Assembly (NCBI RefSeq): GCF_048263515.1
Contig: NZ_JBLXEC010000011.1
Coordinates: forward strand, 1-64,000
Reading direction: 5' to 3'
DNA length: 64,000 bases
Origin: Marinovum sp048263515
GTDB lineage: Bacteria; Pseudomonadota; Alphaproteobacteria; Rhodobacterales; Rhodobacteraceae
The notes under the pieces are model-generated. The model saw nothing but the letters and a program-made list of their open reading frames with translations. It searched no databases and was not told the origin of the DNA. How positions within the stretch are numbered: the stretch's first letter is position 1; the number at the start of each line of letters is the position of its first letter. Below, in pieces: positions 44,128-53,305 of the stretch. Both the position numbers and the translations under genes were made by a program.

Positions 44128-44565
44128 ATGCGCTCTCCGCTTGACCGTCTGCGCCACGCGCTCAGCTTTGAAATCATCGCCCTTCTGATCGTCGTCCCGC
44201 TGGGGGCGCTGATCTTCGGCTTTCCTCTCCACGATATCGGCGTGGTGGGCGTGGTCGGTGCCACCATCGCCACGCTGTGGAACATGGCCTACAACTGGCT
44301 TTTCGACCTGGTGCTGAAGCGCCGCTGCGGCACCACGCTCAAGACCCCGCGCCAGCGGGTGTTTCACGCGGTGCTTTTCGAGGCCGGGCTGCTGCTGATG
44401 CTGCTGCCCTTCATCGCCTGGTACCTCGGCATCTCGCTCTGGGCAGCACTGGTGATGGATATCTCTTTTGCCGGCTTCTACCTGGTCTATGCGCTGGTCT
44501 TCAACTGGCTCTACGACTGGGTGTTTCCGCTGCCGGAATGGGCGCAGCAGCAAGCTACCGAGTGA
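44128..44565 (+). CDS. PACE-family efflux transporter
   Basis: 145 residues from ATG 44128. Four membrane helices in two related pairs (the bacterial transmembrane pair repeat): FEIIALLIVVPLGALIFGF, VGATIATLWNMAYNWLFDL, FHAVLFEAGLLLMLLPFIAWY, ALVMDISFAGFYLVYALVFNWLYDWVFP. The conserved N-terminal Glu (SFEII) and the WNxxYNWxFD and FNWLYDxVFP motifs match AceI-type proteins, which export biocides or short polyamines by proton exchange. The native substrate cannot be told. Confidence 0.88.
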   Translation: MRSPLDRLRHALSFEIIALLIVVPLGALIFGFPLHDIGVVGVVGATIATLWNMAYNWLFDLVLKRRCGTTLKTPRQRVFHAVLFEAGLLLMLLPFIAWYLGISLWAALVMDISFAGFYLVYALVFNWLYDWVFPLPEWAQQQATE

Positions 44566-44587
44566 CCGCCGGGGCAGGGCGCCGGGC

Positions 44588-45541
44588 TCAGCCCGAGCAG
44601 CTTGCCCCGCCCAGTACGCAGAACTTGGCGCAATGGGGGTGGTTCAGTGCCACCGGGCGCTCGGCCTCGGCCAGGGTTTCGCCCAGCTCGAACTCGGGGT
44701 CATAGGGCAGCAGCGTGCAGGCCAGCACCGCAAGACGCCCGGCGCCCTTGCGTTTCACCACCATGCGGGACGAGGCGCACATGACATCCTCGGGCCGCTT
44801 GCCGAGGATGTCCCAGCAGGCGGTGGTGATTTCCGGCACTTCGACCTTCACGTCCATCTCGGGGAACAGCACGGTCTCGGCCGGGTTGTCCGCGTCGATG
44901 GCAAAGCCTTCCTCGGCGAAGAGCCGGCCAAAGCCCTCACGCGCCTCGGCCTCGTTCTCGGCCCAGATGATCCGGCCGGCCACCGCCATACGCACGCCGG
45001 CGTCGCGCAGCCAGCGCATGCCGTCGAGCGTTACCGCATGGCTGCCTTCACCGCGCTCGGCGTCGTGATGCACCCGGCTCCAGTGATCTAGCGAGACCCG
45101 GAAGGTCAGCTTGTCGCCATATTCCTTCTGCAGCTCGACGATTCCGGCCTGCACCCGCTTGCGCATCATCGGCCGCATGGCATTGGTCAGGATCAGCACC
45201 TCGTAGCCCCGCTCCAGCGCCGCGCGGGTCATGCCGATCATTTCAGGGTTCATGAAGGGCTCGCCGCCGGTAAAGCCGATCTCGCGCACGCCCCAGCGCC
45301 GCGCCTCCAGCTCGTCGAGATAGCGCACCACCTCGGCCTCGGTGATATAGACCAGCGCATCGTTGCTGGGCGAACTGGCGATATAACAATTCGCGCATTC
45401 GATGTTGCAGAGCGTCCCGGTGTTGAACCACAGCGTCTGCGGATCGCTGAGTGCGACGGTTGCGCGCGGCTCGCCCTTGGCGGTGAGCTTGGGGTCGATG
45501 AACTTGCCCGCATTGGCATCGGAAAGCGTTTGATCTTTCAT
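44588..45541 (-). CDS. Radical SAM protein
   Basis: 317 residues from ATG 45541; a TTG 60 bp further upstream is an alternative start. The 4Fe-4S/SAM motif is Cys45-x3-Cys49-x2-Cys52 (LCNIECANCY), followed by GFTGGEPFMNP. Near the C-terminus there are more Cys (VMCASSR, LACTLLPYD, HCAKFCVLGGASCSG) that could bind an auxiliary cluster. The layout is like small SPASM-type or twitch-type enzymes, but the target is not evident and no peptide substrate gene is seen next to it. It is convergent with the PACE gene and divergent from zwf. Confidence 0.85.
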   Translation of the reverse strand: MKDQTLSDANAGKFIDPKLTAKGEPRATVALSDPQTLWFNTGTLCNIECANCYIASSPSNDALVYITEAEVVRYLDELEARRWGVREIGFTGGEPFMNPEMIGMTRAALERGYEVLILTNAMRPMMRKRVQAGIVELQKEYGDKLTFRVSLDHWSRVHHDAERGEGSHAVTLDGMRWLRDAGVRMAVAGRIIWAENEAEAREGFGRLFAEEGFAIDADNPAETVLFPEMDVKVEVPEITTACWDILGKRPEDVMCASSRMVVKRKGAGRLAVLACTLLPYDPEFELGETLAEAERPVALNHPHCAKFCVLGGASCSG

Positions 45542-45693
45542 GAGCTTGTCGCATATCTCCGGTTTCTCTTCCGGGGTAACCGCCGGGCGAAACGTTGCCA
45601 ATGGTCAACACCGGGCCTGACGCCATTGTGAAGCCTGAAATGCGTGTTAGACTTTTGCCGAGCAACCGGGTAGTGAGGCACCGAGGTCGTTAA

Positions 45694-45705
45694 GTTAGCG
45701 CTAAC
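45694..45705. promoter_or_regulatory. Perfect palindrome GTTAGCGCTAAC upstream of zwf, candidate CceR operator
   Basis: Lies 62-73 bp before the zwf ATG. The same 12-mer occurs upstream of eno (53306-53317). LacI-type half-sites with a central CG fit the motif reported for CceR, the carbon-metabolism regulator of Rhodobacter, as I remember it. Confidence 0.65.
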
Positions 45706-45766
45706 GGCGCAACGGCGAATTGTGATGCTGGCTCTGAAAGAGCCAAAGAAAGCAAAAGGATAGCCT

Positions 45767-47221
45767 ATGGTTTCACGAGTCATCCCAGTGGACCCGTTTG
45801 ATCTGGTTGTGTTCGGCGGCACCGGCGATCTTGCCCGCCGCAAGATTCTCCCCGGGCTGTTTCGCAGGTTCTGCGCCGGCCAGATGCCCGCCGAGGCCCA
45901 GATCATCGCCGCCGCCCGGTCGGAGATGGACGCCGAGGGCTATCGCAAGATGGTGCGCGACGCGATCAACGAGTTCGACGGCCAACGCCCCGACGAATGC
46001 CCTGAGCTCGAGAATTTTCTGAGCCGGCTGAACTATGTCCAGGTCGATGCCCAGGGCGACGGCGGCTGGCAGGAACTGAAAGAGATGCTGCGCAAGGACA
46101 CCGTCAAGGCGTTCTACTTCTCGGTCGCGCCGTCGCTCTTTGGTGACATCGCCGAACGGCTCAAGAACAAGGGCCTGGCCAAGCGTGACGCACGCATCGT
46201 GGTGGAAAAACCCTTCGGTCGTGACCTTGCCTCGGCGCAGGCGCTCAACAAGTCGCTGGCGGCCTATTTCAACGAGGATCAGATCTACCGGATCGACCAT
46301 TATCTGGGCAAGGAAACCGTCCAGAACCTGATGGCGGTGCGCTTCGGCAACATGCTGTTCGAGCCGCTGTGGAACAGCCAGTACATCGATCACATCCAGA
46401 TCACCGTGGCCGAGACCGTCGGCGTCGGAGGCCGTGGCGGCTATTATGACAAGTCGGGCGCGATGCGCGACATGGTGCAGAACCACCTGATGCAGCTGCT
46501 CTGCCTGATCGCCATGGAGCCGCCCTCGCGCTTCGAGCCGGGTGCCGTGCGCGACGAAAAGCTCAAGGTCATCCGTGCCCTCGAGCCGGTCGAGCCGCAT
46601 CACATCGCCCGCGGCCAGTATGACGCCGGCGCCGGTGAGGCCGGGTACCGCGAGCACGCCGAAGACCCGCGCTCGCGCACCGAGAGCTTCATCGCGCTCA
46701 AGTGCCATATCTCGAACTGGCGCTGGGCCGGCACGCCGATCTATCTGCGCACCGGCAAGCGGCTGAAGGCGCGCACCAGCGAAATCGCCGTGGTGTTCAA
46801 GGAAACCCCGCATTCGATCTTTGACGAGGACGCCGGCCGTCACCGCAACATCCTGACCATCCGCCTGCAGCCGAACGAAGGCATGGAACTGGGCGTGACG
46901 ATCAAGGAACCGGGGCCGGGGGGCATGCGTCTTGTCGATGTGCCGCTCGACATGTCCTTCTCCGATGCGCTGGGTCCCGACGCCGACGAGGTGCCGGATG
47001 CCTATGAACGCCTGATCATGGATGTGATCCGTGGCAACCAGACGCTCTTCATGCGCGGTGACGAGGTCGAGGCCGCCTGGGCCTGGACCGATCCGATCAT
47101 CCAGGGCTGGGAAACCCGCAACGAGGTGCCCAAGCTCTATGACCCGATGTCCTCGGGGCCCGAGGATGCGCTGATGCTGATGCACCGCGACGGCCGCAAA
47201 TGGCGGGAAATCAAGGCCTGA
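45767..47221 (+). CDS. zwf: Glucose-6-phosphate 1-dehydrogenase
   Basis: 484 residues. NADP loop FGGTGDLARRKILPGL, VEKPFGRDLASA, substrate motif YRIDHYLGKETVQN (catalytic His region), FEPLWNSQYIDHIQI, and RTGKRLKARTSEIAV. It feeds glucose 6-phosphate to the Entner-Doudoroff and pentose phosphate pathways. First gene of zwf-pgl-pgi, with 36 bp to pgl. An AAAAGGATA ribosome site and the operator-like palindrome lie upstream. Confidence 0.97.
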   Translation: MVSRVIPVDPFDLVVFGGTGDLARRKILPGLFRRFCAGQMPAEAQIIAAARSEMDAEGYRKMVRDAINEFDGQRPDECPELENFLSRLNYVQVDAQGDGGWQELKEMLRKDTVKAFYFSVAPSLFGDIAERLKNKGLAKRDARIVVEKPFGRDLASAQALNKSLAAYFNEDQIYRIDHYLGKETVQNLMAVRFGNMLFEPLWNSQYIDHIQITVAETVGVGGRGGYYDKSGAMRDMVQNHLMQLLCLIAMEPPSRFEPGAVRDEKLKVIRALEPVEPHHIARGQYDAGAGEAGYREHAEDPRSRTESFIALKCHISNWRWAGTPIYLRTGKRLKARTSEIAVVFKETPHSIFDEDAGRHRNILTIRLQPNEGMELGVTIKEPGPGGMRLVDVPLDMSFSDALGPDADEVPDAYERLIMDVIRGNQTLFMRGDEVEAAWAWTDPIIQGWETRNEVPKLYDPMSSGPEDALMLMHRDGRKWREIKA

Positions 47222-47257
47222 CTTCCCGCGGCTTCCCTCAATCAAAAAGGTCACGTC

Positions 47258-47929
47258 ATGGAATTCATCGACTATCCTGACCGCGAAATGTTGGTGATCG
47301 ATGTCGCCAACAAGCTGGCCGGCGAATTGCGCGCCGCGCTGGAGCACGAGGACCGCGTGCTGATGGCGGTGCCCGGTGGCACCACGCCCGGCCCGATCTT
47401 CGACGATCTCTGTGCTGCCGATCTCGACTGGAGCCGGGTCGACGTCATGCTCTCGGACGAGCGCTGGGTGCCGGAGGACAGCGAGCGGTCGAACACCCGC
47501 CTGCTGCGCGAGCGGCTGCTGGTCGAGCGGGCTGCGGCGGCGCGGCTTGTGCCGCTCTATCTGCCGGGCAAGACCCCCGAGGACCGTCTGGCCGAGCTCG
47601 AGGCCGACATTGCCCCGCGGCTGCCGATCCAGGTGCTTCTGCTGGGCATGGGCGCCGACATGCACACCGCCTCGCTCTTTCCCGGTGCCGACCAGCTGGC
47701 CGAGGCGCTCGATCCCAGAGCGCCGGCGCTGATGGCAATGCGCGCCCCCGGCGCGCCCGAGCCGCGGATTACCCTGACCGCGCAGGCGCTGGACGGCGCG
47801 ATGTCCAAGCACATCGTCATCTTCGGCGAGGACAAGCGCGAGGCGCTGGAACGCGCCCGTCATCTCAAGCCCGCCGAGGCGCCTGTGGCCGCCGTGCTGT
47901 CGCAGGCCATGGTGCACTGGGCGCCCTGA
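47258..47929 (+). CDS. pgl: 6-phosphogluconolactonase
   Basis: 223 residues of the NagB/DevB fold: AVPGGTTPGPIFDDLCA, VMLSDERWVPEDSERSNTRLL, VLLLGMGADMHTASLFPGADQL. The usual GMGxDGH reads GMGADMH here, a small change next to the active-site His. ITLTAQALDGAMSKHIVIFG closes the domain. It hydrolyses the lactone made by Zwf. It lies between zwf and pgi, with 35 bp to the pgi start used here. Confidence 0.95.
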   Translation: MEFIDYPDREMLVIDVANKLAGELRAALEHEDRVLMAVPGGTTPGPIFDDLCAADLDWSRVDVMLSDERWVPEDSERSNTRLLRERLLVERAAAARLVPLYLPGKTPEDRLAELEADIAPRLPIQVLLLGMGADMHTASLFPGADQLAEALDPRAPALMAMRAPGAPEPRITLTAQALDGAMSKHIVIFGEDKREALERARHLKPAEAPVAAVLSQAMVHWAP

Positions 47930-47964
47930 TCCCATCAACCGGCCTTATGAAGGACATGGAAAAC

Positions 47965-49566
47965 ATGTGGACCAAGTTGCAATCTCTGGCGCAGGACGTC
48001 GAGACCCGTAAAATCGTCGATTTGTTCGAAAACCCCAAGCGGGCGGCGGAGTTCTCCACCAGTTTCGACCAGACATTGTTCGATTTCTCCAAGACCAACA
48101 TCGACGCGGACATTCTCTCGGCGCTGCTGGAACTGGCCGAGAACGCCGGTGTCGCCGCCAAGCGCGACGCGATGTTCGCCGGTGAGAAGATCAACGAAAC
48201 CGAAGGCCGCGCGGTGCTGCATACCGCGCTGCGCAACCTCGACGGCGGTGCCGTCATGGTCGACGGCAAGGATGTCATGCCCGGCGTTCTCGAGACGCTC
48301 GACCGGATGGACGCCTTTGCCCGCGACGTGCGCGACGGCAAGTTCACGGGGCAGGGCGGGGCGATCACCGATGTGATCAACATCGGCATCGGCGGTTCCG
48401 ATCTCGGGCCGGTGATGGCCTACAAGGCGCTGTCACCTTATGCCGATGGCCCGCGTGTACATTACGTCTCGAACGTCGACGGCGCCGATATTGCCGACAC
48501 GCTGCAGGGACTGGACCCGGAAACCACGCTGGTGATCGTCGCCTCCAAGACCTTCACCACCATCGAGACCATGACCAACGCCCGCACCGCGCGGGCCTGG
48601 ATGTCGGACAAGGTCTCCGACCCTGCGGCGCAGTTTGCCGCGCTCTCTTCGGCCACCGACAAGACCGCCGATTTCGGCATCGATCCCTCGCGGGTCTTCG
48701 GCTTCGAGGATTGGGTCGGCGGGCGCTATTCCGTCTGGGGCCCGATCGGGCTGTCGCTGATGCTGGGCATCGGCCCCGAGGCCTTCCGTGCCTTTCTGCG
48801 CGGCGGGCAGGCGATGGACCGGCACTTCCAGCAGGCGGAGTTCGCCGAGAACATGCCGGTGCTGCTGGCGCTGGTCGGCATCTGGCACAACCAGGTTCTG
48901 GGCCACGCGACCCGCGCCGTGCTGCCCTATGACAACCGCCTGGTGCGGCTGCCGGCCTATCTGCAGCAGCTGGAGATGGAATCGAACGGCAAGAGCGTGG
49001 CCATCGATGGCTCTGACCTGACGCACAATTCCGGCCCGGTGGTCTGGGGTGAGCCCGGCACCAACGGCCAGCACGCCTTCTATCAGCTGATCCACCAGGG
49101 CACGCGGGTCGTGCCCTGCGAATTCCTCGTCGCCGCCGAAGGCCATGAGCCCGAGCTGGCGCATCATCACCAGCTGCTGGTCGCCAATTGCCTGGCGCAA
49201 TCCGAAGCGCTGATGCGCGGCCGGACGCTGGACGAGGCGCGCGAGAAGGTTGCCGGCAGCTTCGAGGGCGATGAGCTGGAGCGCCAGGCGCGCCACCGGG
49301 TGTTCCCCGGCAACCGTCCCTCGACGACGCTGGTCTATCCAAAGCTGACGCCGGAGATCCTCGGCCAGATCGTGGCGCTTTACGAGCACCGGGTGTTCGT
49401 CGAAGGGGTGATCCTCGACATCAACTCGTACGATCAATGGGGTGTCGAGCTGGGCAAGGAACTGGCCACCGCGCTGGGCCCGATCGTCGCCGGCGAAGAG
49501 AGCGCCGAAGGCAAGGACGGCTCGACCCGGCAACTGGTCGACTACATTCTGAAGCATCGCGGCTGA
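47965..49566 (+). CDS. pgi: Glucose-6-phosphate isomerase
   Basis: 533 residues from ATG 47965 (MWTKLQSLAQ), with AAGGA 10 bp before; ATG 47947 is possible but has no ribosome site. Diagnostic parts: INIGIGGSDLGPVMAYKAL, VASKTFTTIETMTNA, VGGRYSVWGPIGLSLML, GEPGTNGQHAFYQLIHQG and SYDQWGVELGKELA. It interconverts glucose and fructose 6-phosphates. Last gene of the zwf-pgl-pgi operon, a set that suits cycling of hexose phosphates through the Entner-Doudoroff pathway. Confidence 0.97.
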   Translation: MWTKLQSLAQDVETRKIVDLFENPKRAAEFSTSFDQTLFDFSKTNIDADILSALLELAENAGVAAKRDAMFAGEKINETEGRAVLHTALRNLDGGAVMVDGKDVMPGVLETLDRMDAFARDVRDGKFTGQGGAITDVINIGIGGSDLGPVMAYKALSPYADGPRVHYVSNVDGADIADTLQGLDPETTLVIVASKTFTTIETMTNARTARAWMSDKVSDPAAQFAALSSATDKTADFGIDPSRVFGFEDWVGGRYSVWGPIGLSLMLGIGPEAFRAFLRGGQAMDRHFQQAEFAENMPVLLALVGIWHNQVLGHATRAVLPYDNRLVRLPAYLQQLEMESNGKSVAIDGSDLTHNSGPVVWGEPGTNGQHAFYQLIHQGTRVVPCEFLVAAEGHEPELAHHHQLLVANCLAQSEALMRGRTLDEAREKVAGSFEGDELERQARHRVFPGNRPSTTLVYPKLTPEILGQIVALYEHRVFVEGVILDINSYDQWGVELGKELATALGPIVAGEESAEGKDGSTRQLVDYILKHRG

Positions 49567-49612
49567 TGCCGCGGCACCTGGCCGGGGGAGCCCCTGGCCA
49601 GGCGCTGACGTC

Positions 49613-49639
49613 GCCCCGGGCCTGTTCCGGGGCCTCTTC
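49613..49639 (+). terminator. Hairpin after pgi
   Basis: gccccgg / ccggggc with a 7-nt loop, then ctcttctt. It also forms the front edge of the repeat array, so it may be REP-derived. Confidence 0.55.
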
Positions 49640-50270
49640 TTCCGACGCCTGTCTATCTCAAAAGCGCGTTAACAGCGGCCAGAGGCCGCCGCGCATCGCC
49701 GGGCCGCCCCTTGGCACGGCGATTTGGCTGACGCAAGCGCGTCGCTCTGACCTCTTCCGGACTTGGCTGTGATAAAGCGCTGCCGAACTGCGCGGGGATC
49801 GCCGCACCGCGGCCCTTGCGATGCGCTGACGCAGCCTCGGACGTGATCCGGGGCCTCTTGTTTCCGACGTCTGTCTATCTCAAAAGCGCGTTAACAGCGG
49901 CCAGAGGCCACCGCGCATCGCCGGGCCGCCCCACGGCACGGCGATTTGGTTGGCACATGCGCGCCGGTCTGATCTCTTCCGGATTCCGCAAAGATAAAGC
50001 GCTGCCGAACTGCGCGGGGTTCGCCGCACCGCGGCCCTTGCGATGCGCTGACGCAGCCCCGGACGTGATCCGGGGCCTCTTGTTTCCGACGTCTGTCTAT
50101 CTCAAAAGCGCGTTAACAGCGGCCAAAGGCCGCCGCGCATCGCCGGGCCGCCCGCCGGCGCGGCGATTTGGCTGATACAAGCGCGTCGCTCTGATCTCCT
50201 GCGGAGTTGTCGAAGATAAAGCGCTGCCGAACTCGGCGAGGATCGCCGCACCGCGGCCCGGCGATGCGCG
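49631..50270. repeat. Three tandem copies of an approximately 222-bp structured repeat
   Basis: Direct units start at 49631, 49852 and 50074 (third copy ends about 50270). Each begins ggcctctt, then tctatctcaaaagcgcgttaacagcggcc, a GC hairpin (atcgccgggcc ... cggcgat), ttggctgac, aagcgcg, a gataaagcgctgccgaact block and a second hairpin-like part (atcgccgcaccgcggccc...gcgatgcg). The two hairpin parts of a unit are related to each other in opposite orientation. Diverged copies lie at 13525-13625 (inverted) and 38730-38890. No gene is present in 49567-50385. Confidence 0.9.
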
Positions 50271-50305
50271 GCTCTCGCTGGGGGCAGGAGAGCCCGAAAC
50301 ACCCC

Positions 50306-50341
50306 CAAAAAACGAAAAATGGACGGGAGAAACTCCCGTCC
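50306..50341 (-). terminator. Terminator of the DoxX-like gene
   Basis: On the minus strand ggacgggag-ttt-ctcccgtcc, a 9-bp perfect stem, followed by atttttcgtttttt. Confidence 0.92.
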
Positions 50342-50385
50342 AAGTTAGTAGAGCTGGTGGTAGAACAGTTCCGGCCGGGGACGGC

Positions 50386-50799
50386 CTAGAACAGGCCTTG
50401 CCAACCACCACGGACAAGGGCCGTCTCTCCGCCACCCTGAATTGTCAGCACCAGCAGGGCGAAGAGGAAACCTGTGGCGTGCAGGAATTCCCAGACGGCT
50501 GCGGGGCCGTAGACGGCATAGGGGGCGGTAAAATCGAAAAGGATCAGCACCGTGATCAGCACCATCGATGAAAACGCGATGATCCGGGTGCGGATGCCGA
50601 GCATCAGCCACAGGGCGAAGATCAGCATCAGGATGAGCAGGGGGATGGTCATGAACTGGAACTGAGACACGTAGTCAAAGTTCATCCACGAATGCGCAAA
50701 GGGGCCATGGTAGGCGCCTGCGGTGGTCAAAGCGCACAGCATAAGCGTGTACCCGCAGAACAGGCGCACCAGGAGTGTCATGTAGCGTTCGTATTTCAT
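50386..50799 (-). CDS. DoxX-like membrane protein
   Basis: 137 residues from ATG 50799, which has GAGG 5 bp upstream; starts at 50841/50844 would add about 15 polar residues. Four membrane helices: LVRLFCGYTLMLCALTTAGA, FMTIPLLILMLIFALWLMLG, IIAFSSMVLITVLILFDF, FLHATGFLFALLVLTIQGGG. The pattern (first helix, then GIRTRIIA and a late GFLFALL) resembles DoxX/SURF4-like proteins. The role is unknown. It lies between the repeat array and an AT-rich stretch. Confidence 0.65.
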   Translation of the reverse strand: MKYERYMTLLVRLFCGYTLMLCALTTAGAYHGPFAHSWMNFDYVSQFQFMTIPLLILMLIFALWLMLGIRTRIIAFSSMVLITVLILFDFTAPYAVYGPAAVWEFLHATGFLFALLVLTIQGGGETALVRGGWQGLF

Positions 50800-50819
50800 C
50801 ACTGCCTCGATAGGATCGG

Positions 50820-51080
50820 TTTTTCTTTTGGTTGAGTTCATCATATTTAACAAAATTAGCAATTCAACCCTAAAGATGCATGTAAGATGCCATTTAATCT
50901 GTGGAGTGCCTTTGAGATTTCGTTATACCATTGATTTTATTGGTGAAATTACAGTTTCGCGCCATGAAATCCGAGTGGCATTCCGGCCAAGGGTATATAA
51001 GTCAGGCTGATTTAGTAAACCCACAGGTTGTATGTTTACGTGGGCGGCGGCTGGGTAATTTGTAAGTAAGTTTGAATTAC
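50820..51080. other. AT-rich gene-free stretch
   Basis: About 260 bp of clearly lower GC than the rest of the window (for example 50842-50876 and 50935-50955). A 60-codon open frame at 50828-51010 has no ribosome site and no family features. The stretch may hold the DoxX-like gene's promoter and could be foreign DNA. From 51081 to 51294 nothing is recognised. Confidence 0.6.
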
Positions 51081-51294
51081 CAATATAGGCTCTGCCTATG
51101 GATGTTGACGCAGGCGGAATTGCGCGTCAGGCTTCGGGCCAGGTTTGCCCCGAAATTCACGCCGGTTCGGCGGGCTTTCGCCGACCTGACGGCCGGGCAT
51201 CCGCAGAAAGGCGCTTGGTTGCAGAATTCGGCTGGCCGCGGCGAAATGTGGCGCTAGGTTCGCGACCATAGACACTTGGAACTAGGAGACACCC

Positions 51295-51567
51295 ATGAAA
51301 CTCCCGAGCATTGCGGCCGCAGCCTTTGCCATGACCGGCCTCGCAGCTTGTGACTCGCTGACCCCTGATCAACGTTCTGTCGTTGGCGTTACAGGCGGTG
51401 CAGCAGCGGGCCTGATCGCCGCTTCGGCGCTCGAGGCGGACGACAACTGGCGCCTGATCGCGGCGCTTGCAGGCGCGGCAGCCGGCACCGTGGTGGCGCA
51501 GAACACCGCCACCGGCAACTGTGCCTACGCGCGTGGCGACGGCACCTACTACAAGGCGCCCTGCTAA
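51295..51567 (+). CDS. Small lipoprotein with glycine-zipper segments
   Basis: 90 residues. Signal MKLPSIAAAAFAMTGLAAC with lipobox LAAC. The mature part has two Gly/Ala-rich segments (VVGVTGGAAAGLIAASAL and LIAALAGAAAGTVVAQ) of glycine-zipper type, then a short Cys-containing end (GNCAYARGDGTYYKAPC). Similar small lipoproteins are widespread in Rhodobacterales and have no known function. Ribosome site TAGGAG. A GC hairpin (ggcggtgcccc-atc-ggggcgccgcc, 51585-51609) follows. Confidence 0.75.
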   Translation: MKLPSIAAAAFAMTGLAACDSLTPDQRSVVGVTGGAAAGLIAASALEADDNWRLIAALAGAAAGTVVAQNTATGNCAYARGDGTYYKAPC

Positions 51568-51898
51568 AACGCCCTTTGCGACACGGCGGTGCCCCATCGG
51601 GGCGCCGCCACTAGGCTCTGGTATGGTTTTTGAGCCCCAGAGTCCTACAAGCGCTTTGATCCGGCAGGTCCGGATCGTGCGTTTGCCCCAGACCCCCTTA
51701 CATTCCCGGCAGACCATACTTCGACGCATATAGCCTCAGTCTATGCGCTGCGGGGCAGGGTGCTGCCGAGCTCTGCCAAGGCACGCGCATGAACGGGCGA
51801 GCGTCGGCCATATCATTCAGCTGTCAGGTGATTCGTGTTCTGCCGAGAATCTGCCGGCAGACGACTCACTTGAACGCCTTTCAACCGCCGGGAAAACG
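51568..51898. other. Gene-free gap between lipoprotein gene and eno
   Basis: About 330 bp. Beyond the hairpin at 51585-51609 I see no gene, repeat copy or promoter that I can support; the long frames crossing it are shadows of eno. Confidence 0.5.
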
Positions 51899-51928
51899 AA
51901 AAGGGCCCCTCCGAATCCGGAGAGGCCC
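51899..51928 (-). terminator. Terminator of eno
   Basis: On the minus strand gggcctctccgg-att-cggaggggccc (one G-T pair), then ttttcgttttc. Confidence 0.88.
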
Positions 51929-51958
51929 GTCAGCACCGTCACCCCTGGGGGCGTGGGC

Positions 51959-53236
51959 TTACTTCTTCAGGATCGAACGCCCGGCATACTCCGCCGTCTC
52001 GCCGAGGATCTCCTCGATACGGATCAGCTGGTTGTACTTGGCCAGCCGGTCGGAGCGCGCCAGCGAGCCGGTCTTGATCTGACCGCAGTTGGTCGCCACC
52101 GCGAGATCGGCGATGGTCGCATCCTCGGTCTCGCCCGAGCGGTGCGACATCACGTTGGTGTAGCGCGCCCGGTGGGCCATATCGACGGCCTTGAGCGTCT
52201 CGGTGAGCGAGCCGATCTGGTTGACCTTCACCAGCATCGAGTTGGCCACACCACGTTCGATGCCATCCGCCAGGCGAACCGGGTTGGTGACAAAGAGATC
52301 ATCACCCACCAGTTGGATCTTGTCGCCCAGCTTGTCGGTCAGGATCTTCCAGCCGTCCCAGTCGTCTTCGCTCATGCCGTCCTCGATCGAGATGATCGGA
52401 TAATCGTCACACAGCGCGGCCAGGTAGTCGGCGTTTTCCTCGGATGTCAGCGATTTGCCCTCGCCCTTCATCTCGTACTTGCCGTCTTTATAGTATTCGG
52501 TCGCGGCGCAATCCATGGCAAGGTAGATGTCCTCGCCCGGCTTGTAGCCGGCTTTCTCGATCGACTTGAGGATGAAGTCGAGCGCCTCGCGGGTCGAACC
52601 GAGCTCGGGCGCGAAACCGCCTTCGTCGCCCAGACCGGTGGACATGCCGGCGGCCGAGAGCTCTTTCTTCAGGGTGTGGAAGACTTCCGAGCCCATGCGC
52701 ACGGCGTCGCGGATGTTTTCCGCGCTGACCGGCATGATCATGAATTCCTGGATGTCGATCGGGTTGTCGGCGTGCTCGCCGCCGTTGATGATGTTCATCA
52801 TCGGCACCGGCAGAAGACGAGCCGAGGTGCCGCCGACATAGCGGAAGAGGGGCTGGCCGGTGTATTCCGCCGCCGCCTTGGCCACCGCGAGCGAAACGCC
52901 GAGGATGGCGTTGGCGCCCAGACGGCCCTTATTGTCGGTGCCGTCAAGCTCGCACATCGCCATGTCGATCGAGACCTGCTCGGTCGCGTCCATGCCGACG
53001 ATTTCGTCGGCGATCTCGCCGTTGACCGCGGCCACGGCTTCGAGAACGCCCTTGCCCATGTAGCGCGCCTTGTCGCCGTCACGCTTTTCCACGGCTTCAT
53101 AAGCGCCGGTCGAGGCACCCGAGGGCACGGCGGCGCGGCCGACGGTGCCGTCTTCCAGCGTGACGTCGACCTCGACGGTCGGGTTGCCGCGGCTGTCCAG
53201 AATTTCGCGGGCGAAAATGTCGATAATAGTGCTCAT
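51959..53236 (-). CDS. eno: Enolase
   Basis: 425 residues. IDIFAREILDSRGNPTVEVDV, PSGASTGAYEAVEKRDGD, MMNIINGGEHADNPIDIQEFM, metal ligands in AMDCAATEY, ISIEDGMSEDDWDGW and LVGDDLFVTN, and VMSHRSGETEDATIADLAVA near the end. It interconverts 2-phosphoglycerate and phosphoenolpyruvate and is often part of the RNA degradosome. Transcribed alone here, with a perfect operator-like palindrome 70-81 bp upstream, not beside ftsB-pdhA as in many relatives. Confidence 0.97.
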   Translation of the reverse strand: MSTIIDIFAREILDSRGNPTVEVDVTLEDGTVGRAAVPSGASTGAYEAVEKRDGDKARYMGKGVLEAVAAVNGEIADEIVGMDATEQVSIDMAMCELDGTDNKGRLGANAILGVSLAVAKAAAEYTGQPLFRYVGGTSARLLPVPMMNIINGGEHADNPIDIQEFMIMPVSAENIRDAVRMGSEVFHTLKKELSAAGMSTGLGDEGGFAPELGSTREALDFILKSIEKAGYKPGEDIYLAMDCAATEYYKDGKYEMKGEGKSLTSEENADYLAALCDDYPIISIEDGMSEDDWDGWKILTDKLGDKIQLVGDDLFVTNPVRLADGIERGVANSMLVKVNQIGSLTETLKAVDMAHRARYTNVMSHRSGETEDATIADLAVATNCGQIKTGSLARSDRLAKYNQLIRIEEILGETAEYAGRSILKK

Positions 53237-53305
53237 GGGCTGTCCCTCATGACGATGAATTTGTCGCCTCTTTATCAGAGGCCCGAGGCTTTGGGAACTG
53301 GCTTG

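Noticed and set aside
45773..47938. 721-codon minus-strand frame opposite zwf and pgl
   Set aside because: Shadow of two certain genes; low-complexity His/Arg/Leu make-up.
49816..50175. 119-codon plus-strand frame across the repeat array
   Set aside because: The protein is itself two copies of the repeat read in one frame, with no ribosome site and no independent support.
50828..51010. 60-codon frame in the AT-rich stretch
   Set aside because: No ribosome site, no recognisable motif, and it overlaps the likely promoter of the DoxX-like gene.
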